Positions 18,904 to 26,867 of a stretch of DNA of 64,000 nt are shown here, piece by piece (the first letter of the stretch is position 1; each line of letters opens with the position of its first letter). The position numbers were made by a program, and so were the translations under genes. The notes under the pieces were generated by a model. The model made no database searches, was not told the origin of the DNA, and saw only the letters and a program-made list of their open reading frames with translations. The DNA lies in assembly GCF_002256285.1 (NCBI RefSeq), contig NZ_NKJE01000009.1, positions 1-64,000 of the forward strand, given 5' to 3'. This DNA comes from Flavobacterium sp. BFFFF1 (GTDB lineage Bacteria > Bacteroidota > Bacteroidia > Flavobacteriales > Flavobacteriaceae).

Positions 18904-20073
18904 TTATTTCACCGCAGGCTGGTAGCTTTGCTTGTCAAAGATCATTTTTGACAAAATCTCCCTAAGGATTTCTGATGTTCCGCCGCCAATTGGTCCTAAT
19001 CGGCTGTCCCTTAGCAGGCGCGCCAGCGGATATTCTTCCATATAACCGTAGCCACCCAGCATCTGCAGGCAGTTGTATATGGTTTCATCGGCGACTTTTG
19101 TCGATTTTAATTTGGCCATCGTCGCCTCTTTGACTACATATTCCTTATTGTTTAAACGGGCAACGGCAGCATAGTTGAATACTTTACAATGCGCCACTTC
19201 GGTGGCATGGTCGACCATCGTGTGTCGCAATGCCTGAAACTTGTCTATGGTCGTGCCAAACGCGTGGCGTTGTGACATATATTCCACAGTGTACTCAATG
19301 GCGTATTCGGCCCTGGCGTGTGCGTTGATGGCCATAATCAGCCGTTCCAAGGCAAAATGCTGCATGATGTATGGAAATCCTTTGCCTTCTTCTCCCATCA
19401 GGTTTTCGGCAGGAATCTCTACATTATCAAACGCAATCTCCGCAGTATCTGATGCCCTCCATCCCAGTTTGTCGAGTTTCGTTGCGCTGATGCCTTTGAT
19501 GTCGGTGTCTATCAGAAACATGCTGATGCCCTTGTTGCCTAACTCCGGGTTGGTTTTTGCCGCTACGACATAATAGTCGGCATAAACACCATTGGTGATA
19601 AAGGTTTTTGACCCATTGATGATATATTTATCGCCTTTTTTTACAGCGGTCGTACGCATCCCCGCAACATCACTTCCTCCAAAAGGTTCTGAAATACACA
19701 ACGCGCCAATCTTATCGCCGAGAATACTTGGCGCCAGGTAGTCCTGCTTCATTCTTTCGTCGCCTTCTGCATTTAGATGTGTCATCGCCAGATAAGCGTG
19801 TGCCCACATCGCTGCTGCAAAGCCGGAAGATTTTATTTTTTGAAGTTCTTCTAAAAACACCACGGTGTAAAACAGATCCAGGTTCATTCCGCCGTAAGCT
19901 TCCGGATAAGCGATGCCGAAAAAGCCCATGTCTCCGAATTTTTTCCAGATGAAGCGCTCAATCGTACCTGTTTTTTCCCATTTTTCAATATGTGGAGACA
20001 CTTCTGTCCTTAAAAAGTCCTGTAAACTCTTTCTGAACAACTCGTGTTCTTCTGTAAAATATGCTGAATTCAT
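18904..20073 (-). CDS. Acyl-CoA dehydrogenase family protein
   Basis: A flavoenzyme of the acyl-CoA dehydrogenase family, 389 residues from ATG 20073 (MNSAYFTEEHELFRKSL). It should introduce the trans-2,3 double bond into acyl-CoA and pass electrons to ETF. All three domains are present: N-terminal helical, middle beta domain (ALCISEPFGGSDVAGMRTTA), and C-terminal helical with the FAD/partner motif LGGYGYMEEYPLARLLRD and GGTSEILREI. The substrate chain length cannot be told from sequence. It follows the helix-hairpin-helix gene by about 31 bases, probably as the last gene of that transcript. The open frame extends 18 codons upstream without family similarity. Confidence 0.93.
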   Translation of the reverse strand: MNSAYFTEEHELFRKSLQDFLRTEVSPHIEKWEKTGTIERFIWKKFGDMGFFGIAYPEAYGGMNLDLFYTVVFLEELQKIKSSGFAAAMWAHAYLAMTHLNAEGDERMKQDYLAPSILGDKIGALCISEPFGGSDVAGMRTTAVKKGDKYIINGSKTFITNGVYADYYVVAAKTNPELGNKGISMFLIDTDIKGISATKLDKLGWRASDTAEIAFDNVEIPAENLMGEEGKGFPYIMQHFALERLIMAINAHARAEYAIEYTVEYMSQRHAFGTTIDKFQALRHTMVDHATEVAHCKVFNYAAVARLNNKEYVVKEATMAKLKSTKVADETIYNCLQMLGGYGYMEEYPLARLLRDSRLGPIGGGTSEILREILSKMIFDKQSYQPAVK

Positions 20074-20104
20074 ATAATATACCGGTGTTTTTTCCTCTAT
20101 TTTT

Positions 20105-20983
20105 TTAGAATTCCAAATATAAGGCAATTATTTTTATTTTTTCAACAGGAAAGTCTTTAATTTTTATCAAATCCTCAGTCTTGATCGTTCCGTTCATGCT
20201 TCTGTAGGTGACGATTTCTTTCGCGCTGTAATAATTCAGATAAGGGATTTTCGAAAGTTCTTTAATCGATGCGCTATTGATGGCGATTTTCCTGATCTCC
20301 GGGACCGATAAAATTTTAAAGTGGGCCCCCAGCTGATCGATCACTTCCGGTGACAATCCCCAGATGAATTCCATTTGCTGCATGGAAACAAATCCGCCAA
20401 ATTTCTCTTTTTCCTTTAAAATACGCTCTGACAGCGCGGGGCCGATGCCGTAGATATCCATTAAATCCTGCTGTGTCGCCTGATTGATATCTTTCACCAC
20501 GATGGACTTTTTTTTATCTGCGGAAGCGGTGAAGTAGTTGTTTTTATGAAACGCTTTCTTGTTTTTAACCCAATCCGGAAACTTGAAGTACGGCGAAATC
20601 TTCGCCAATAGGCCATCTGAAATTTGTGTGACATCCTGAAATTCTGCTGCAGAGTTTACATACAAGTCCTTTTTACGATATGCCAAAAGCCTGTCTATTT
20701 CCGCAACGGACATCCCGAGTTTGTACCCCTTAAAATCCGTAATGAAATTGGGGTTAAAGGGATAAATTTTTGGAACGTTATTTTTCGACTCCTTTTTCAG
20801 TGAGTCAACTTCGTGCTGCATGGCCAGCCACTGTAATTTTTCTTTGGAGTTGATTTCTGTCGGCGTAAAATCGAGAAAAAAGTAAAGACATTGGCCGGTG
20901 ACGACTACGAAAAGCAGCAAAAGGATGGCGAAACGTTGTTGGGTGGTAAAAGTAAAAAATTGTCTGAATGGCGTGGATAACAT
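20105..20983 (-). CDS. Membrane-anchored helix-hairpin-helix (ComEA-like) protein
   Basis: A 292-residue protein from ATG 20983. It has one N-terminal membrane span (FAILLLLFVVVTGQCLYFFL, about residues 17-36), and then repeated helix-hairpin-helix units: INQATQQDLMDIYGIGPALS is a typical ComEA-type HhH, and a second lies at INSASIKELSKIPYLNYYSA. HhH units bind DNA without sequence specificity. In other bacteria ComEA is a DNA receptor for uptake; a similar role here is inference, since no competence genes are in view. It lies between pspC and the acyl-CoA dehydrogenase gene on the same strand, 19 bases after pspC. Confidence 0.85.
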   Translation of the reverse strand: MLSTPFRQFFTFTTQQRFAILLLLFVVVTGQCLYFFLDFTPTEINSKEKLQWLAMQHEVDSLKKESKNNVPKIYPFNPNFITDFKGYKLGMSVAEIDRLLAYRKKDLYVNSAAEFQDVTQISDGLLAKISPYFKFPDWVKNKKAFHKNNYFTASADKKKSIVVKDINQATQQDLMDIYGIGPALSERILKEKEKFGGFVSMQQMEFIWGLSPEVIDQLGAHFKILSVPEIRKIAINSASIKELSKIPYLNYYSAKEIVTYRSMNGTIKTEDLIKIKDFPVEKIKIIALYLEF

Positions 20984-21002
20984 ATTATTGGAGTTTAAAG
21001 TT

Positions 21003-21230
21003 TCAGAGATCAAACACCGATGACCGCTTCGCCCGGATCAGATCCTTAAGCCGGATCCAAAAGGCAAGTGTCAGGTAAACCCCGAACCAGAGTCCGGCGG
21101 TGACAAAAGAAATGTAAATGAAAAAAAGCCGTACGCTGCTCGCGCGCATGCCCAGCTTATCAGCGAGCCGCGAAGCTGCATTAAAGCCATGCTTTTCGAA
21201 AAAATACTTCAGCGGGATAACAATTGACAT
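21003..21230 (-). CDS. PspC domain-containing small membrane protein
   Basis: A 75-residue protein from ATG 21230. The PspC domain is visible: LKYFFEKHGFNAASRLADKL, then the SSVRLFFIYISFVT hydrophobic stretch and a second hydrophobic run (LWFGVYLTLAFWI). PspC proteins are inner-membrane parts of envelope-stress responses. No other psp gene is nearby, so a full phage-shock system is not shown. A minus-strand box TATTTTTG at 21256-21249 is its probable promoter; the neighbour on the other side is divergent. Confidence 0.88.
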   Translation of the reverse strand: MSIVIPLKYFFEKHGFNAASRLADKLGMRASSVRLFFIYISFVTAGLWFGVYLTLAFWIRLKDLIRAKRSSVFDL

Positions 21231-21248
21231 TTTTTTAATTTGGATTAA

Positions 21249-21256
21249 CAAAAATA
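21249..21256 (-). promoter_or_regulatory. Probable -7 box for pspC
   Basis: TATTTTTG on the minus strand fits TAnnTTTG, 19 bases before the pspC ATG. I see no clear -33 element, so this is moderate support only. Confidence 0.45.
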
Positions 21257-21325
21257 CTGTTTTTCGGGATGTGTTCCATTCGAACGGGTTTAGATTTTTA
21301 TCTTAAAAAGTTTACATTTACGGTG

Positions 21326-22516
21326 ATGAAAAAATACGGACTGCTTTTTTTGCTGTCGCTGCCTCTTGTCGGATGTGCTGATAAAGATGCGGAATATATC
21401 GACCCTCGCGGCACCGACTATGCCGGGTCCCAAAGCTGTATTCAGTGTCATAAACATACCTCTGAATCGGCAAGGATGCACGCCCATTTCACGGCAACGG
21501 CTCCCGGGACTGTTGACAATATACTCGGGAATTTCACTCCCGGACACAATACGTTTGAATACGATCAAAATGTAAAGATATCCATTGAAAAGCGCGGCGA
21601 TAGTGTTTTTCATGTGGTTTATAAAAATGGAAAGGAACAAAAAGCGTATCCTGTAGGCATTGTTTTTGGTTCAAAAAATGCTCAGACACCTGTTTACTGG
21701 AACAACCACAACACTTTCGAACTGCCTCTATCTTACTATAAATCGGTCAATAATTGGGGAACCAGCCCCGGATTTTCGTCCACCCAACCTTATTTTGATC
21801 GTAAAGTCGTGAAAGATTGTTATGCCTGTCACAGTTCCAATTCCAGTGGGAGGCTGGTCACAGGCCAATCGGACAAGGTCAATTTCATGACTGAGGACTA
21901 TGAGGACGCAATAGACCCAAAAACAATCGTGTTTGGTATTGACTGCGAACGTTGCCATGGTCCTGCACAGAAACATGTCAGCTTTCATCTGAAATACCCC
22001 GACGTCAAAACGGCTAATTTCATTACAAAGTTCAGTACGCTCACGAATGCGCAAAAAATTGAAGCCTGTGCCATCTGCCATTCCGGGACTAAAGGTGTTA
22101 AAATCAAGTCGACTTTCAGCTTCAAGCCCGGTGATAAAATGTCCGATTTTTATCTTAAGAAAGCGTATGATTCTTATGACGTGCACGGCAACCAATATGG
22201 CATGCTGACACAAAGCAAATGTTTTTCCGTAAGCAAGAACATGACTTGTACTACCTGCCACGACCCGCACCAGGATAAGCGGCAGGCGCCCGCTGATTTC
22301 GCACCGGTTTGTACCAGCTGCCATGAGACAATCGCCCATACCGGCGGCACTTTGAAAACCATTAAGGCAAAGCGTTGGGAGCATGACTGCGTGGAATGCC
22401 ATATGCCTAAACAGCCCTCGCAAGCCATCATTTTCCAGCAATATAAGAACTCTGAATTTTCAAAATACCTACTTCGATCACATCGGATTGCGGTATATCA
22501 GACGAAAGCCCCTTAA
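21326..22516 (+). CDS. Seven-heme c-type cytochrome lipoprotein
   Basis: A 396-residue multiheme cytochrome. The N-terminus MKKYGLLFLLSLPLVGC is a lipoprotein signal with the lipid-bearing Cys, so it is anchored to a membrane on the periplasmic or outer side. Seven CXXCH heme sites are visible in order: CIQCH, CYACH, CERCH, CAICH, CTTCH, CTSCH and CVECH. The spacing resembles cytochrome c554-like multiheme proteins. Its electron partners are unknown; no oxidoreductase or c-type maturation genes are adjacent. I use ATG 21326; the frame extends 19 codons upstream without a signal. It is transcribed alone, divergent from pspC and convergent with DUF2851. Confidence 0.9.
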   Translation: MKKYGLLFLLSLPLVGCADKDAEYIDPRGTDYAGSQSCIQCHKHTSESARMHAHFTATAPGTVDNILGNFTPGHNTFEYDQNVKISIEKRGDSVFHVVYKNGKEQKAYPVGIVFGSKNAQTPVYWNNHNTFELPLSYYKSVNNWGTSPGFSSTQPYFDRKVVKDCYACHSSNSSGRLVTGQSDKVNFMTEDYEDAIDPKTIVFGIDCERCHGPAQKHVSFHLKYPDVKTANFITKFSTLTNAQKIEACAICHSGTKGVKIKSTFSFKPGDKMSDFYLKKAYDSYDVHGNQYGMLTQSKCFSVSKNMTCTTCHDPHQDKRQAPADFAPVCTSCHETIAHTGGTLKTIKAKRWEHDCVECHMPKQPSQAIIFQQYKNSEFSKYLLRSHRIAVYQTKAP

Positions 22517-22517
22517 A

Positions 22518-23789
22518 TCAGCCCGGTTTTAAGAGTGCTGCACCAATCGCACACTGCAAACACCTGCTTTTATTGCAATACTCAGTTTTCAATTCCAGTA
22601 AAGCTTGAGATTCAAATGCATTTTGTGCCTCAAGGCCATATGTTTTAAACTTATCGACGATGGCGTTCGTTTCCGGCGGCAACGATGCTGCGCAGGCAAT
22701 AAGCGATTCAATAATGTCCTTATCACGCCTTTTCGCATAGGCAAATCGAACAGGTATTAATGTGTTGAGAATTAATAAATCGACAAAAGATGTTGTTAGC
22801 GCTTTCTTTTTTGGCGGGCTCTCGCGGTCGAACTGGTAATGGGTTTGCCAGTAGTCTGAGACCTTAACATCGAATAGTGATTTAGTTTCAGCGATATCCG
22901 CACACTCAACAGCCGATGAAAATAACTCGGGCCTTGCTTGATAAAGCATCGCCAATTGTGCGAGCCGTATGGTAGGAAAGTTATCCGGGCGGTGTTTAAA
23001 AAACTGTAAGGGAGCAATAACCGCGTGGTTGAGACGGTATTTTTGGGTTAGATAATGATACCGTGATTTTAGATTCAGGAAATACTGGTCTTGTTTTTCG
23101 GCTTCCAGCAGGCCAACCCGTCCAAAAAATAAGGCTTCCAGGTTTTCAACCTCAAAATGCTCTTTCCTGATGGTTCCAAACGGCAGTGATTCTGCCATTT
23201 CAAGGAAAGACTGCCCATTCGTGTTTAATCCAAAATTTTTTGCCAGTAAGCAAAAGAAAACGCCTTCCCAATCCGCGGATTTTTTTATTAAAAGGGCGTC
23301 TATCATTTCAGATTTTCGCTCCATCCGGTTTATAAAAAGGCGTTCCATCCAGTTCCTCATAGTGAACAGATCGACAGAACACAATTGTTTCTCACAGTAA
23401 ATCCAGGATTTCGGGCGAATTAATTCCCGGTAAGACGCAGCGAGATCCTCAGGTATGTAATGTCGCAGTGCTAAGGTAGGCAGTTCCGAATGATCTTTAC
23501 GGAAAATTACCGAATCGTGTTCCCAAACCACATGCAGAATGACATTATCATACGCGGCATCATGATGGTGGTGGTGTAGGTACCAGTCTGAAGATTTAAG
23601 GTGAATCTCGATGTTTCCTGCCCATTTCTGCTGGCCCAGGATGATTTGTGCATTGAAAAAATCAGGCCCGGAAAGCTCAGGATATTGTCCGGTATTCAGG
23701 ATTTGGAGGTCGTCACCGGATGTCGTTTTCAATCCGGTCATTGGAAATTTCTTAAATCTCCACAAATAGTGCAGGAAATCTTCTTTCAT
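22518..23789 (-). CDS. DUF2851 family protein
   Basis: A 423-residue protein of the DUF2851 family, which is characteristic of Bacteroidota. It opens MKEDFLHYLWRFKKF and carries the family's His-rich segment WYLHHHHHDAAYDNVILHVV (about residues 69-88), which could bind metal. Near the C-terminus is a cysteine group (CNKSRCLQC). There is no signal peptide or membrane span. The function is not known. It overlaps nothing and ends one base from the convergent cytochrome gene. A TAATTTTG box at 23862-23855 (minus) overlaps the end of the preceding exonuclease gene and may be its promoter. Confidence 0.9.
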   Translation of the reverse strand: MKEDFLHYLWRFKKFPMTGLKTTSGDDLQILNTGQYPELSGPDFFNAQIILGQQKWAGNIEIHLKSSDWYLHHHHHDAAYDNVILHVVWEHDSVIFRKDHSELPTLALRHYIPEDLAASYRELIRPKSWIYCEKQLCSVDLFTMRNWMERLFINRMERKSEMIDALLIKKSADWEGVFFCLLAKNFGLNTNGQSFLEMAESLPFGTIRKEHFEVENLEALFFGRVGLLEAEKQDQYFLNLKSRYHYLTQKYRLNHAVIAPLQFFKHRPDNFPTIRLAQLAMLYQARPELFSSAVECADIAETKSLFDVKVSDYWQTHYQFDRESPPKKKALTTSFVDLLILNTLIPVRFAYAKRRDKDIIESLIACAASLPPETNAIVDKFKTYGLEAQNAFESQALLELKTEYCNKSRCLQCAIGAALLKPG

Positions 23790-23859
23790 CTGTATGGCGT
23801 TTAAAAAAAGTAAATGGCGTTTAAAACACTAAATTACAATTTTTTGTATACTGACAAAA

Positions 23860-24348
23860 TTATTTCAGCAGATATAGCTGTGCACACGCTACGGCATCCG
23901 ACAATGCTTCGTGGTGGTTTAAGGAGATATTGTTGCGTTCACTGCAGTATTTAAGATTGGCCGGCTTGTATCCTTTGGCCCGGTAAATCCGGCAGGTACA
24001 TTCCCAACGGTCTGCGATTTCAAGTTCATCATAATACAAACCGTAGTGTTTCATGGTTCGCATTAAAACATTGCGGTCGAACGACTCATTGTGTGCGACG
24101 ATGGTCCTGCCGAAAAGACGTTTTCGTATTTCCGGGAAATGCCCATCAAACGTTTTTTCATTTGACGTATCGGCAGGAGAAATACCATGAACCTTGATAT
24201 TATGGTACCAGTAGTCGTTGAATGGCGGCTGGATTAACGTGTAGTATTTATCCGTGATGATGCCATTATCAACAGTGACAATGCCGACCGCACAGGCACT
24301 CTCAGGATGGCCGGTTGCAGTCTCAAAGTCGATCGCGGTGAAAGTCAT
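23860..24348 (-). CDS. DEDDh-family 3'-5' exonuclease
   Basis: A 162-residue exonuclease-domain protein (DnaQ/RNase T superfamily). Exo I is FTAIDFETATG (Asp7, Glu9), Exo II lies in IVAHNESFDRNVL, and Exo III is NHHEALSDAVACAQL, giving the DEDDh acidic set with the general-base His. It is a stand-alone domain with no polymerase or UvrC part. It probably degrades single-stranded DNA or RNA ends; the substrate is not evident. It begins 17 bases after the CBS-domain lyase gene and likely shares its transcript. Confidence 0.9.
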   Translation of the reverse strand: MTFTAIDFETATGHPESACAVGIVTVDNGIITDKYYTLIQPPFNDYWYHNIKVHGISPADTSNEKTFDGHFPEIRKRLFGRTIVAHNESFDRNVLMRTMKHYGLYYDELEIADRWECTCRIYRAKGYKPANLKYCSERNNISLNHHEALSDAVACAQLYLLK

Positions 24349-24365
24349 TTATGCAGTATTCTTGC

Positions 24366-25727
24366 CTATTTTATCGATCCGATGATGTCGTATTTTGTAA
24401 TGATATGATGCTTGCCATTCCCCAATTCGACCAATACAGCCTGGTTGTCCTTATTGATGAGCCTGGAAACGTCTTCGATGGAAGTACCCGCTTTTACGAT
24501 AGGGTAGGGTTTGCCCATGACTTCCCGAATAGGCTTATCGGCAACATCTTTGTTTTCAATATAGCTTTGGAACAAATCGGTTTCATCCACAGAACCCGCG
24601 AATCCGTTGATATCGATGACCGGGATTTGTGAGATTTTGTATTTACGCATCCGTTCGATGGCATGGGACACCAATTCTTCTGTACGAACGATTACCAGCG
24701 GCTTGTCGATATGGTCTTTGATGACATCTTCTGCTTTGGTAACTTCCTCATCAAGAAATCCGCGTTCGCGCATCCAGTCGTCGTTAAACATCTTTCCGAC
24801 ATAACGGCTTCCTGAATCGTGGAAAAGTACCACAACCACGTCTTCGGGTTTAAAATGTTCTTTGAGCTGCAACAGCCCTTTGACTGCAGATCCGGCAGAG
24901 TTGCCTACGAAAATACCTTCTTCCAGTGCCAGCTTCCTTTGGTAAACGGCTGCGTCTTTGTCGGTTACTTTGGTGAAACCGTCGATTAGCGAGAAGTCCA
25001 CATTTTTTGGAAGGATGTCTTCACCGATACCTTCTGTGATGTAAGAGTAGATTTCGTTTTCGTCAAAAATGCCTGTTTCATGGTATTTTTTAAATACAGA
25101 CCCATAGGTGTCAATGCCCCAGCATTTGATGGCCGGATTTTTCTCTTTCAGGTATTTTGCGACACCTGAAATTGTTCCCCCGGTACCTACGCCTACTATG
25201 AAATGGGTTACCTTTCCGCCCGTCTGTTCCCAGATTTCAGGGCCTGTCGACTCATAGTGCGCTAATGAATTTGAAGGATTATCATATTGGTTTACGTACC
25301 AGGAATTCGGGGTTTCTTCGCCCAGCCTTTTTGAAACGGAATAGTACGATCTTGGGTCTGATGGTTCCACGTCAGTCGGGCAAACGATCACCTTAGCGCC
25401 CACGGCCCGTAGGATGTCCATTTTTTCCTTTGACTGCTTGTCTGTAATCACGCAGATTAACTTGTAGCCTTTCACGATGGCGGCCAGTGCGAGTCCCATT
25501 CCGGTGTTTCCGGAAGTTCCTTCAATGATGGTACCGCCCGGCTTTAATCTTCCGTCGGCTTCAGCGTCTTCCACCATTTTGACGGCCATACGGTCTTTTA
25601 CCGAGTTGCCGGGATTGAAAGTCTCTACTTTTGCCAGCACCAAAGCGTCGACTTCAGCTGTTATTTTATTGAGTTTTACCAATGGTGTATTTCCGATGGT
25701 GCCTAGGATATTTTCTGCGTAGTTCAT
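24366..25727 (-). CDS. Cystathionine beta-synthase-type PLP lyase with CBS domains
   Basis: A 453-residue fold-type II PLP enzyme. The Schiff-base lysine is Lys44 (NPGNSVKDRMAVKM), the phosphate/substrate loop is GTSGNTG (70-76), and the PLP-phosphate loop is VGVGTGGTISG. Residues about 335-453 form a tandem CBS pair. This layout matches bacterial cystathionine beta-synthase, which condenses serine and homocysteine in reverse transsulfuration; a cysteine synthase with CBS domains is the alternative. A CBS pair usually binds an adenosyl ligand that tunes activity. It is the first gene after a very good promoter at 25775-25805. Confidence 0.9.
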   Translation of the reverse strand: MNYAENILGTIGNTPLVKLNKITAEVDALVLAKVETFNPGNSVKDRMAVKMVEDAEADGRLKPGGTIIEGTSGNTGMGLALAAIVKGYKLICVITDKQSKEKMDILRAVGAKVIVCPTDVEPSDPRSYYSVSKRLGEETPNSWYVNQYDNPSNSLAHYESTGPEIWEQTGGKVTHFIVGVGTGGTISGVAKYLKEKNPAIKCWGIDTYGSVFKKYHETGIFDENEIYSYITEGIGEDILPKNVDFSLIDGFTKVTDKDAAVYQRKLALEEGIFVGNSAGSAVKGLLQLKEHFKPEDVVVVLFHDSGSRYVGKMFNDDWMRERGFLDEEVTKAEDVIKDHIDKPLVIVRTEELVSHAIERMRKYKISQIPVIDINGFAGSVDETDLFQSYIENKDVADKPIREVMGKPYPIVKAGTSIEDVSRLINKDNQAVLVELGNGKHHIITKYDIIGSIK

Positions 25728-25774
25728 TTTGTGTGATTTATGTTGTTCCGGCTTTCGCCAAAAATAAACGGCTA

Positions 25775-25805
25775 CAAATATACCGATAAAAAAAAGGCCT
25801 GCAAA
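25775..25805 (-). promoter_or_regulatory. Promoter of the CBS lyase-exonuclease operon
   Basis: On the minus strand TTTG (25805-25802), a 19-base spacer and TATATTTG (25782-25775) match the Bacteroidota consensus exactly. The ATG follows at 25727, leaving a leader of about 40 bases. Confidence 0.88.
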
Positions 25806-25828
25806 TGTCGGCGGTATTATTTAAGGAC

Positions 25829-25914
25829 ATGGCGCCGCGACAGCCCCGAAACTTCGGGGGCAGCGGCAACCCCGGCCAGAGGGAGGGCTATGGCGAACAG
25901 CCCGGCCATTCGCC
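25829..25914 (-). repeat. Dispersed structured intergenic element, copy C
   Basis: Read on the minus strand: GGCGAATGGCCGGGCTGTTC, then GGTTGCCGCTGCC, then a CCCCGAAG-TT-TCGGGG hairpin and CTGTCGCGGCGCC. It aligns with copy B (42163-42288) over both flanks but lacks the T/A-rich middle, and is notably GC-rich for this genome. It lies between the 64-residue membrane-protein gene and the CBS-lyase promoter. Confidence 0.55.
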
Positions 25915-25948
25915 AAAAAAAAAAAGCAGGCAGAGAAATGCTGCCTGC
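25915..25948 (-). terminator. Intrinsic terminator after the small membrane-protein gene
   Basis: GCAGGCAG (25926-25933) pairs with CTGCCTGC (25941-25948), and on the minus strand an 11-base T-run follows. It lies 28 bases after the stop of the gene at 25977-26171. Confidence 0.88.
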
Positions 25949-25976
25949 GGATATTCGTGATTTTAAGAAGTGGCTT

Positions 25977-26171
25977 TTAAGCTTCGTCTTTTGTATTCCT
26001 CACAAGGCCAATGCCTGCGAAGAAGAAAACGATGCCCAGAATGCCATAAATGGTAAGTGCTTTGATGTCGCGGACGCCACCGCTCGTGCTGGCGAAAACT
26101 ACTGCGGCGTAAATCAACCCTATAATTCCCAAAATGGTCAGGATGGATCCAAAAATTCGTTTGATGTTCAT
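25977..26171 (-). CDS. Small two-span membrane protein
   Basis: A 64-residue protein with two hydrophobic spans (FGSILTILGIIGLIYAAVVF and LTIYGILGIVFFFAGIGLV) separated by a short polar loop, and a charged tail RNTKDEA. Both ends should face the cytoplasm. I do not recognise a characterised family; similar small proteins are common in Flavobacteriia. Its reality is supported by the ATG start, clean hydrophobic pattern and a strong terminator 28 bases after the stop. Confidence 0.75.
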   Translation of the reverse strand: MNIKRIFGSILTILGIIGLIYAAVVFASTSGGVRDIKALTIYGILGIVFFFAGIGLVRNTKDEA

Positions 26172-26250
26172 GATGTTGGATTTTAGTCGTGTAAATTTCC
26201 ATTATTACATCAGGAATACTGTTACAGGTTTCGGAGTTTTGGTTGTAAGA

Positions 26251-26637
26251 TTATTGTATTGTGATGTACTTTTTTCCGGGATAGTTTTTGAGTTTGGGAA
26301 ACAAGGCCTCAAATGCATCACGGCTATTGCCGATAAAATCAGTGGTTTTGGTCTTCCCGACCAGGATACAGCCTTCAGTGTCCTCCGCTTTGTTTCCGGG
26401 GTGGATGCGGACGCCTTCATAATTGGGAACGTTGATTAGTAGGGGTAGTTCTTTCTTGAATCTGTTGGACATCGTAATGGTCAGTTCATAGCGTCCTTTA
26501 GGAATGGCCGTCTTGCCATGGATCTTGACATCCCTTTCGACGTCTTCGAGCGTGAAGCATTCAAACTTTCCATCGATCGTGAGTTCGCCAATGGTCGACT
26601 TGGCAGATCTGATTTTTCTTGTAAGTACTAATTCCAT
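26251..26637 (-). CDS. DUF5675 family protein
   Basis: A 128-residue protein resembling DUF5675. Visible features are an N-terminal beta-rich half (STIGELTIDGKFECFTLEDV), then GRYELTIT, and a conserved motif GVRIHPGNKAEDTEGCILVG (about residues 75-94) with His, Asp and Cys residues that look like an active site similar in shape to L,D-transpeptidases. No signal peptide. In phages and some Bacteroidota such genes lie near lysis or secretion functions, but here the neighbours give no clue. Its function is unknown. Confidence 0.75.
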   Translation of the reverse strand: MELVLTRKIRSAKSTIGELTIDGKFECFTLEDVERDVKIHGKTAIPKGRYELTITMSNRFKKELPLLINVPNYEGVRIHPGNKAEDTEGCILVGKTKTTDFIGNSRDAFEALFPKLKNYPGKKYITIQ

Positions 26638-26867
26638 AATTTTTTTGCTTTAAAGTTTTGGTTATCATTATTTTGTAAAATTAGATTGTTTATATTTTAA
26701 AGTAAATACCCTGTATCGGGTATTTTTAATCAAGATGTGTTTCGCGAAAATTACTGCATTGCCGGACATTACTTCAGTCTGCACCACTTTAAAAAAAGCT
26801 CCAGGATTCATTGTTTTGGGTACCGTGTGAATGGCGTTTAGGAAGCCTAATAACAGCTAACCGGGTG
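26638..26867. other. Intergenic stretch upstream of DUF5675
   Basis: About 230 bases, AT-rich, between the symporter stop and DUF5675 start. I see no supported gene, no hairpin with a T-run, and no convincing -7 box. Confidence 0.5.

Noticed and set aside
18627..18951. Two overlapping plus-strand frames (69 and 99 codons) between rpsU and the acyl-CoA dehydrogenase gene
   Set aside because: They run through repeats and the 29-bp inverted repeat and then antisense into a real gene; composition is not protein-like.
25740..26186. 148-codon plus-strand frame
   Set aside because: It crosses the CBS-lyase promoter, copy C of the repeat, a terminator and a minus-strand gene; the protein is not plausible.
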